A stretch of 28,422 nucleotides of DNA from a virus. The translations under genes were made by a program, and so were the position numbers. The notes under the pieces were generated by a model. It did not search any database and was not told the origin of the DNA. It saw nothing but the letters and a program-made list of their open reading frames with translations. The stretch lies in the IMG/VR virus record IMGVR_UViG_3300001533_000533, positions 1-28,422 of that record. One strand, given 5' to 3'. Shown here in pieces: positions 24,018-28,422 of the stretch. The first letter of the stretch is position 1; each line of letters opens with the position of its first letter.

Positions 24018-24284
24018 TTATTTTTTATTTTTTCTTAAATAATCCATCTCCCCTTTGGTTAAACTATTTATTCCATTCTGTGAAATGTTATTTAATATTG
24101 TATCTAAATCATATTCAACAATTGAAATTAAATTACATTCATATTCCCATTCATATGTATCATTATAATATACATTATATTGTATAACATTTTTTGAACA
24201 TAATAAAATCTGATATACAATTCCATTCCTCTTAGTTATTGTATTATATACTTTATCACCGATTTTAAATCTGAAATTATTCAT
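24018..24284 (-). CDS. Small SH3-like protein with a C-terminal DUF6576-like helical motif
   Basis: The start at the ATG at 24284-24282 was chosen because the protein then opens NNFRFKIGDKVYNTITKRNG, a typical SH3/KOW-like beta-barrel start. An earlier in-frame ATG at 24353 would add 23 residues and lie wholly inside the TerS gene. The chain continues with barrel strands (NVIQYNVYYNDTYEWEYECN). The C-terminal helical motif LDTILNNISQNGINSLTKGE, followed by MDYLRK, resembles the short DUF6576 tail found on some Bacteroidota rhomboid proteins. The ATG lies inside the end of TerS (8-base overlap). Role unknown; binding of nucleic acid or a protein partner is plausible. The family link is from memory. 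Confidence 0.62.
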   Translation of the reverse strand: MNNFRFKIGDKVYNTITKRNGIVYQILLCSKNVIQYNVYYNDTYEWEYECNLISIVEYDLDTILNNISQNGINSLTKGEMDYLRKNKK

Positions 24285-24801
24285 CTGATTCTTTATTATT
24301 TTTTTCTGGTTGAATATAATTAATTGTAATTCCAACTCCATTTTCAGTTTCATCTACGATTATCTGTTGATTAATTGCTGCTCCCCTTCCAGTATATCCT
24401 AATAAATCTGTTAATCTTTGATAAGCTATATTAGCCTCTCTGTAATTTGTATCTTTAATTTTATCATAGAAAGAATAAGTTTCATTTACACATTTATCAA
24501 GCGTTAAAAAATTCTGTTCCCTAATTTGAACTTGTATATCTTCAACATATTTTTTTGCTGATGGATATTTTAAAATATTTTTTGCTCTGGCTATTAATTG
24601 TTTATCAGAATATTTTTCTCCATTTCTTTTAATATGTAATCCCGCATGAATCATCGCGTTCTGATAATGAAAATTCTCTGCGTAATGTGTAAGGAATTCT
24701 CTTTCACTTTTTGTGAATTTTTGTTTATCTTCAACTTCAACAATTTCTAATCCGTTCTTTCTTTTATTTGGAATTTTTTCTAATCCGTCTAATCTTTTCA
24801 T
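24277..24801 (-). CDS. terS: Terminase small subunit
   Basis: The 174-residue protein has an N-terminal helix-turn-helix-like region (FTKSEREFLTHYAENFHYQN, then AMIHAGLHIKRN and SDKQLIARAKNILKYPSAKK), the order found in many small terminases: a first helix, a second helix with AxxxAG, and a segment that ends in repeating lysines. A helical part (NYREANIAYQRLTDLLGYTG) follows, and the acidic tail ends in EKNNKESDE. The protein recognises the packaging site and brings the DNA to TerL. It is separated from TerL by two small genes, which is unusual but does not change the call. The exact DNA-binding residues cannot be assigned from this view. Confidence 0.8.
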   Translation of the reverse strand: MKRLDGLEKIPNKRKNGLEIVEVEDKQKFTKSEREFLTHYAENFHYQNAMIHAGLHIKRNGEKYSDKQLIARAKNILKYPSAKKYVEDIQVQIREQNFLTLDKCVNETYSFYDKIKDTNYREANIAYQRLTDLLGYTGRGAAINQQIIVDETENGVGITINYIQPEKNNKESDE

Positions 24802-24821
24802 TTCTATATGGTGATGGATTT

Positions 24822-25172
24822 TTACAGTGTTTTAATATACTTGCCTTTACAAAAAACATTTCCTTCATCATCTATATATTCAGATTTCAAGTGCCATCCT
24901 CTTGTTTTATTTACTGGTTCAATTTTTTTATCAACTATCTGATTTACTAATGAATCTGATTCTTTTTCCTTTTCGATTTTATTTTCAAAATATTCAAATC
25001 TTCTTTTTAGTTCAGCTGATACTATTGATAAACATCTTGAACATGTTCCACCTACATATTGTTTTTTATATAAGTAAAAATATGATTCAGTAATATACTT
25101 TGTTTCTACTGATGTTTTTCCTTTACAATTCTGTTTCCAAAATTCATAAAATTTTAATTCATTTTGTTCCAT
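24822..25172 (-). CDS. Hypothetical protein with a CxxC motif
   Basis: The 116-residue protein reads NELKFYEFWKQNCKGKTSVE at the N-terminus and YVGGTCSRCLSIVSAELKRR in the middle (Cys-x-x-Cys at residues ~44-47). Further cysteines lie near residues 15 and 107 (VFCKGKYIK). The cysteine set could bind one zinc ion. The C-terminal part, VNKTRGWHLKSEYIDDEGNV, is polar and beta-like. It lies just ahead of the small terminase gene in the same operon. I recall proteins of this type (FW, then CxxC, then a helix) next to terminase genes in Bacteroidota phages, but do not know a function. Confidence 0.6.
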   Translation of the reverse strand: MEQNELKFYEFWKQNCKGKTSVETKYITESYFYLYKKQYVGGTCSRCLSIVSAELKRRFEYFENKIEKEKESDSLVNQIVDKKIEPVNKTRGWHLKSEYIDDEGNVFCKGKYIKTL

Positions 25173-25181
25173 TTCTTTTAA

Positions 25182-25388
25182 TTATTTTTTATATTTATTT
25201 TTAATTAGTTTATCCATTAAATAATTATATAATTCACTATCACTTTTTTTAATAACAATAGATATATAATCTTCTTCATCATCGTAATTCTCTATATTTC
25301 TTTTATCAAAGTCAAGTATAATTTCACCATCGTAATCAGTATAAAACCATTGTTCTCCATAATCTGTCTGTAATAAAAATTGTGTCAT
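25182..25388 (-). CDS. Hypothetical acidic protein
   Basis: The 68-residue protein reads MTQFLLQTDYGEQWFYTDYD, then GEIILDFDKRNIENYDDEED and YISIVIKKSDSELYNYLMDK. The first half is beta-like and acidic, and the last 20 residues form a basic helix (LYNYLMDKLIKNKYKK). I do not recognise it. Compact spacing between neighbours (9 bases on one side, 11 on the other) suggests it is a real gene of the same operon. Confidence 0.5.
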   Translation of the reverse strand: MTQFLLQTDYGEQWFYTDYDGEIILDFDKRNIENYDDEEDYISIVIKKSDSELYNYLMDKLIKNKYKK

Positions 25389-25399
25389 TTTATTTTAAT

Positions 25400-25576
25400 T
25401 TATTTTTTTAACGATCTTATAAACTTAATGTGATTATAATTCTGTCTTAATATATCACTTAATTCATCTAAATCATCTCCATTATAATATTCTAATACAC
25501 TAATAATTTCCTTATAACTATATAATCCACAGAAGTAATTATATATTTCTTTAATATTATTTAAAGATATTTCCAT
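25400..25576 (-). CDS. Small hypothetical protein
   Basis: This 58-codon ORF starts at the ATG at 25576-25574 and reads MEISLNNIKEIYNYFCGLYS, then YKEIISVLEYYNGDDLDELS and DILRQNYNHIKFIRSLKK. It looks like a compact helical domain. It starts 10 bases after the DUF5675 stop and ends 11 bases before the next gene, a fit with the tight packing of this operon. Function unknown. Confidence 0.45.
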   Translation of the reverse strand: MEISLNNIKEIYNYFCGLYSYKEIISVLEYYNGDDLDELSDILRQNYNHIKFIRSLKK

Positions 25577-25586
25577 ATTTATTTAA

Positions 25587-25988
25587 TCATTTAATAGTTA
25601 TAATTATATTTTCTTCTTCCTCTAATATAATCATTAAATTATTAAATGTTGATATACTATTTATCACTTTTCCTTTAATCTTATTCTGGCCAACTAATAT
25701 ACATCCTTCTGTATCTAATTCATCATTACCACTATGTATAAGTATTCCAGTGAAACAAGGAACATTCTGTAACCAAGGAGTTAATACTCCATTACTTGTT
25801 CTGTGAATTAACTTAACATCATATGTTCCTTCTGGTATTGCTGTCTGTCCATATATCTTATCAGAACAATTTCCATTAATAATTCTTACTCTATCTTCAA
25901 GTGTGTCACAAAAATAAACACCATCAATATACAATCTACCTATTGTATAATCTTCTTTCTTAAATTTTCTTTCTAATATTAATTCCAT
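25587..25988 (-). CDS. DUF5675 family protein, possible cell-wall enzyme
   Basis: The 133-residue protein fits the DUF5675 pattern: YTIGRLYIDGVYFCDTLEDR, YGQTAIPEGTYDVKLIHRTS, TPWLQNVPCFTGILIHSGND and DTEGCILVGQNKI. Members occur in phages and bacteria, especially Bacteroidota, but have no proven reaction that I know of. The H-S-G-N and later G-C-I-L-V-G pair resembles the His and Cys positions of L,D-transpeptidase-like enzymes, so a role on peptidoglycan is a reasonable inference. It is the best candidate for the lytic or tail-associated muralytic enzyme in this window because no other such gene is seen. The small ORF at 25989 ends exactly at its start. Confidence 0.8.
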   Translation of the reverse strand: MELILERKFKKEDYTIGRLYIDGVYFCDTLEDRVRIINGNCSDKIYGQTAIPEGTYDVKLIHRTSNGVLTPWLQNVPCFTGILIHSGNDELDTEGCILVGQNKIKGKVINSISTFNNLMIILEEEENIIITIK

Positions 25989-26129
25989 TTATTTATTAAT
26001 TATTTTTTCATCTTCATTAGGTTTCCTTTTAGTCTTAGATAAAATATCACGCATATTATCTAATTCCTTAATATTTTTAATACGCATATCATCTGTTAAT
26101 GGTTTGTTAACAGAACGTCTTTCTTTCAA
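25989..26129 (-). CDS. Very small basic ORF before DUF5675, possible TTG start
   Basis: From a TTG at 26129-26127, 46 codons read KERRSVNKPLTDDMRIKNIK, then ELDNMRDILSKTKRKPNEDE and KIINK, a helical, highly charged product. The TTG overlaps the TGA of a 10-codon upstream reading frame that begins at an ATG around 26157, as in the other TTGA/GTGA junctions of this operon. Internal ATGs exist at the Met of TDDMRIKN and LDNMRD. Its stop directly abuts the DUF5675 start. Real status is uncertain. Confidence 0.35.
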   Translation of the reverse strand: MKERRSVNKPLTDDMRIKNIKELDNMRDILSKTKRKPNEDEKIINK

Positions 26130-26159
26130 TTATAACATTTTATATTATTTTCTTTCATT

Positions 26160-26282
26160 TTAATAATCTCTATTTGTTTTTTTATATACTATTAAATAAT
26201 TATAATCTTTAATTATACTATTATATGTTATTTTCCTTTGATCAACATCATCTATTTTAATAAATTTCCTTATTATTTTCAT
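26160..26282 (-). CDS. Very small hypothetical ORF
   Basis: This 40-codon ORF (ATG at 26282-26280) reads MKIIRKFIKIDDVDQRKITY, then NSIIKDYNYLIVYKKTNRDY. It is basic with a strand-like middle (NYLIVYKK). It begins 2 bases after the previous micro-ORF stop, so a run of adjacent start/stop pairs spans this 550-base stretch. Function unknown. In AT-rich DNA ORFs this short can arise by chance, so confidence is limited. Confidence 0.38.
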   Translation of the reverse strand: MKIIRKFIKIDDVDQRKITYNSIIKDYNYLIVYKKTNRDY

Positions 26283-26284
26283 AT

Positions 26285-26374
26285 TTAAAGGAAGTAGAAT
26301 ATAAAATCATTATTTAATTCTTCTAATGTATAATATAATCTTATATGATATATATCATATTTAATCTCTTCCAT
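26285..26374 (-). CDS. Very small hypothetical ORF
   Basis: This 29-codon ORF (ATG at 26374-26372) reads MEEIKYDIYHIRLYYTLEEL, then NNDFIFYFL. It overlaps the preceding ORF by 14 bases. The alternating hydrophobic pattern (YDIYHIRLYYTL) suggests a strand and helix, but it is too short to judge. It fills the gap between two other small ORFs. Possible remnant or microprotein. Confidence 0.28.
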   Translation of the reverse strand: MEEIKYDIYHIRLYYTLEELNNDFIFYFL

Positions 26375-26540
26375 AATATTTATATTCGTAATATTTTTTT
26401 ATCAGTTGTTCATTTAATACATCATAACCATTAAAATTATATATGTATTCTTCTCCCATACATACGATTCCGATTTCGTATCCTTGTTTTTCTCTTAACC
26501 ATAATATATAATTATGATAATCTTCATTTATTATTATCAT
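26361..26540 (-). CDS. Small hypothetical protein coupled to the methyltransferase
   Basis: The 59-residue product (MIIINEDYHNYILWLREKQG, then YEIGIVCMGEEYIYNFNGYD and VLNEQLIKKYYEYKYYGRD) has a helix-strand-strand-helix feel. Its ATG (26540-26538) overlaps the methyltransferase TGA (ATGA), which strongly suggests coupled translation. I do not recognise a family. Small accessory proteins after phage methyltransferases are common, but no specific role can be claimed. Confidence 0.5.
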   Translation of the reverse strand: MIIINEDYHNYILWLREKQGYEIGIVCMGEEYIYNFNGYDVLNEQLIKKYYEYKYYGRD

Positions 26541-27829
26541 TTTAAAAATTGTCTATATTTTTCATAAGATTTAATTCTTGCTTCTGATATTTCTATATAT
26601 TCTTTTTCCTTTTCAATTCCTATAAATCTATTCCCATTTAATAATGCTGATATACCAGTCGTTCCACTTCCCATAAAACAATCTAATACTATTCCTTTTG
26701 GTGGAGTAATTAAATTGATTAAATAATTCATTAACTTTACAGATTTTAATGTGGGATGGGTGTTCTTTTCTATCTTAAATCTTGTTAAAGGGGAATCAAA
26801 TTTTAATTGTCCTTCATCTCTCCTTTCTCTTTGTTTATCTTCAAATCCATCCAATCCCATATTCCTCTCCTTTGTTGATGGTTTGGAACAATAGAAAAAT
26901 CTTGCGGGAGTTCCTTCATCATTGAAACCACAACTATCTGTTTTATTTTTTGATGGTTTTCCTTGAAATAAATCTGATTTATTAAAATCTTTCATTCCAC
27001 CACCTTTACTAATCGTAGTTCCAGCTTTCGCAAATTCCTCCATTACTTCATCACTCCCATCGTGTAATGTGTGGGCAGGGAATCTACCTAAATTATTAGC
27101 CGTTCTTCCTTCTCCATCAGATGCCATAAATGTTGTATCTTTTTGTGATTGTTTATATCCACATTCAACTCCTTTCTTAATATTATTAAAATATTTTTTA
27201 TCAAAATATCCAATCCTACTCCCATCAATATTCAAACCACCAACTCCCCACTTCAATACATTATCAACAATAGTTTTTTCTGATAATGGTTTTCGAATTA
27301 AAAACCAAAATTCAGAAGATGGTTTAAGAGCCGTTCCAAATCCTTCCCATTCTGATGTTTCTTTTGTTATGTAATTATCTTTCCGTTTCCATTCCTTTTC
27401 GGTGAATCTTGACCAATCATCAAATGATGTTTTTTTTGATTCACCTAAAACTTCCCTATCATTCCCCAACTTCTTATCAACTCCTTTACCTATATTATAT
27501 GATTTAGGAAATCCACTACCAAATAAATATTGTATTACGTCCCTTACTTCAAATCCGGCATTCTCCAAAGCCATACCAGTCCAATGTGAAGTTCGCGGCA
27601 ATGCCCATACTAAACCATGTCCTCCCGGTTTTAATACTCTATTCACTTCTATCATGATTTCTGACAACCATTTAATCCATTCATCTCTACCTCCTTTGTC
27701 CTTATCCCAATCTTTACCCATAAAGCCAATACCAGCTGGTGGATCAGTAACGACACTATCAACACTATTCTTTGGTATTCTTTTTAATTGTTCTAAGGCA
27801 TCTCCGTTTAATAATTTATAATCTTTCAC
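26537..27829 (-). CDS. DNA methyltransferase, beta-class, DPPA variant
   Basis: The 430-residue enzyme carries motif IV as TDPPA (residues ~28-32) near the N-terminus and the S-adenosylmethionine motif I as DCFMGSGTTG near residue ~383, an order typical of beta-class amino-methyltransferases. Other matching segments are GFMGKDWD, HPTLKSVKLM, RFPAHTLHDGSDEV and RFFYCSKPSTKERNMG. The middle, KPSSEFWFLIRKPLSEKTIV followed by WGVGGLNIDGSRIGY, is the recognition part of this phage family. It would methylate the N6 of adenine or N4 of cytosine, probably protecting phage DNA from restriction. DPPA differs from the usual DPPY/SPPY, a known variant in phage members. Start is GTG at 27829-27827, overlapping the TGA of the membrane-protein gene. 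No cognate endonuclease is seen. Confidence 0.92.
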   Translation of the reverse strand: MKDYKLLNGDALEQLKRIPKNSVDSVVTDPPAGIGFMGKDWDKDKGGRDEWIKWLSEIMIEVNRVLKPGGHGLVWALPRTSHWTGMALENAGFEVRDVIQYLFGSGFPKSYNIGKGVDKKLGNDREVLGESKKTSFDDWSRFTEKEWKRKDNYITKETSEWEGFGTALKPSSEFWFLIRKPLSEKTIVDNVLKWGVGGLNIDGSRIGYFDKKYFNNIKKGVECGYKQSQKDTTFMASDGEGRTANNLGRFPAHTLHDGSDEVMEEFAKAGTTISKGGGMKDFNKSDLFQGKPSKNKTDSCGFNDEGTPARFFYCSKPSTKERNMGLDGFEDKQRERRDEGQLKFDSPLTRFKIEKNTHPTLKSVKLMNYLINLITPPKGIVLDCFMGSGTTGISALLNGNRFIGIEKEKEYIEISEARIKSYEKYRQFLK

Positions 27830-28131
27830 AAATAAACTCTATTTATTTTTGAATCTAATACATAAGTAATGATATAGATTATTAGTGCTATCTTTAATAC
27901 TTCAATAGAGAAGCCCAGATAGATTAATGTTGTCCAGAATGATATACATCCGGGGCAGTTAAGAAGTTTCTTTATTCCTTGTATAAATGTGTTTATAACG
28001 AATAATTTAGAATACATTGTAGATTCTTGGGCTATACCAAGTTTTCTTTTAATCCATTCTAATGAATCAATGTGTGATGCTAATATCAAAGAGAATGATA
28101 TTATTGCTAAATAAGTTATTATAATTTCCAT
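27826..28131 (-). CDS. Small membrane protein with CPGC motif, DUF1360-like
   Basis: The 101-residue protein has an N-terminal membrane segment (IIITYLAIISFSLILASHI), an amphipathic part (SLEWIKRKLGIAQESTMYSK), then FIQGIKKLLNCPGCISFWTT. A second hydrophobic stretch (LIYLGFSIEVLKIALIIYII) follows. The CPGCISFW pattern resembles the Cys-x-x-Cys-x-x-x-Trp signature of the DUF1360 group of small membrane proteins. It is the first gene after the double terminator, and a GTGA overlap links it to the methyltransferase. A holin-like or superinfection-related role is possible, but I have no direct evidence. Confidence 0.6.
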   Translation of the reverse strand: MEIIITYLAIISFSLILASHIDSLEWIKRKLGIAQESTMYSKLFVINTFIQGIKKLLNCPGCISFWTTLIYLGFSIEVLKIALIIYIITYVLDSKINRVYL

Positions 28132-28153
28132 AATATATTATATATATATATAT

Positions 28154-28190
28154 AAAAAACCGAAAAAAGTTTTTGATACTTAATTCGGTT
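28154..28190 (-). terminator. Second minus-strand terminator-like hairpin
   Basis: On the minus strand, aaccgaa (28190-28184) pairs with ttcggtt (28164-28158). An inner AAG/CTT pair can form after a short tt/tt internal loop. The hairpin is followed by four more T residues (28157-28154) and then an alternating TA run. It lies about 23 bases upstream of the start at 28131. The stem is shorter and weaker than the terminator at 28231-28284. It could also act as a 5' leader structure of the downstream gene. Confidence 0.6.
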
Positions 28191-28230
28191 CTTGATAATA
28201 TATGATACAAATGTTCAGAATGTAGTTCTT

Positions 28231-28284
28231 AAAAAAGGAAGCCAAGAAAATGGAAAAAGAATCTATATTAAATCTTGGCTTCCT
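28231..28284 (-). terminator. Intrinsic terminator at the right end of the operon
   Basis: On the minus strand, aggaagccaaga (28284-28273) pairs perfectly over 12 bp with tcttggcttcct (28247-28236), loop 25 bases, followed by T residues at 28235-28231. It would end transcription from genes to the right of this window and separate them from the leftward operon starting at 28131. The loop is long for a terminator, so an extra regulatory role is possible. Confidence 0.85.
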
Positions 28285-28388
28285 ATGAAATGTTTTATTA
28301 CATATTTTATATATGATATATTATTATAAAAGTTTATTTTTTTTAATAATTATTATTCTTTTTTATTCTTTTTTATTTTTATTATAAT

Positions 28389-28422
28389 TTAAAATATCCC
28401 GGCTTTTTTTAATCTAAATCTT
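28389..28422 (-). CDS. Possible C-terminal end of an upstream gene
   Basis: The minus-strand frame entering at 28421 reads R-F-R-L-K-K-A-G-I-F and stops at 28391-28389. The local GC-richer codons (GCC GGG) and the terminator about 100 bases further on fit the tail of a gene that lies mostly outside the window. Ten residues cannot identify a family. Confidence 0.35.
   Translation of the reverse strand, partial: RFRLKKAGIF

Noticed and set aside
24285-24353. Longer start for the SH3-like protein
   Set aside because: The extra 23 residues overlap TerS completely and are lysine/isoleucine-rich without structure; the ATG at 24284 gives a standard barrel opening.
27402-27821. Plus-strand ORF opposite the methyltransferase (also at 27069-27374)
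   Set aside because: Both lie antisense to well-conserved methyltransferase motifs and have no recognisable motif themselves.
28140-28155. TA dinucleotide run as a replication origin or attachment site
   Set aside because: There are no iterons, replication genes or integrase nearby; simple-sequence AT tracts are expected in such AT-rich DNA.

Overview
The window is a 28.4 kb stretch of a tailed-phage genome (free phage or prophage) whose host is most likely a member of the Bacteroidota. The DNA is strongly AT-rich. Upstream of the genes I see A/T-rich leaders rather than clear Shine-Dalgarno sequences. The proteins belong to families typical of Bacteroidota phages: an XkdF-type prohead protease, a scaffold with the DGE/LEDG motif, a DUF6712-like head adaptor, DUF5675, and a tail protein carrying BACON-like domains. 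The tape-measure, tail-chaperone and tail-tube candidates point to a siphovirus-like particle. A real host assignment would need homology searches. I saw no integrase, IS element, CRISPR array, rRNA or tRNA.

Every supported gene lies on the minus strand, so the biological order runs from right to left. The right edge (28422-28132) holds the possible last codons of an upstream gene and two consecutive minus-strand intrinsic terminators. The leftward operon then starts with a small membrane protein and a beta-class DNA methyltransferase joined by a GTGA overlap. It continues with a string of very small ORFs, the DUF5675 protein, three small hypothetical genes, and the terminase small subunit. 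Between the small and large terminase genes lie a small SH3-like protein and a sulfotransferase. The large terminase starts at TTG within the sulfotransferase stop.

Next comes the tail block (22064-10338): a 54-aa ORF, a tail-assembly chaperone pair with a candidate -1 frameshift, a tail-terminator-like and a gp10-like protein, a 411-aa tail protein, an 1865-aa protein (tail domain, then BACON-like repeats, then a LamG-like lectin domain), a 91-aa ORF and the tape measure. The head block follows (10320-3804): a small membrane protein, an XkdF protease with a MuF-like insert, scaffold, major capsid protein and a probable tail-tube protein. A strong intrinsic terminator comes next, then a 437-aa beta-rich protein, the portal and the head adaptor. 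The left end (3776-1) carries a coiled-coil/membrane protein, a holin-like protein, a repeat-containing tail fibre, a second beta-rich protein and a glycosyltransferase that is frame-disrupted and cut by the window edge.

The most interesting points are the sulfotransferase inside the terminase operon together with a glycosyltransferase after the fibre genes (a possible glycan-modification function), the multi-BACON/LamG tail protein, the MuF-like segment inside the prohead protease, and the rearranged head gene order with a terminator between capsid and portal.
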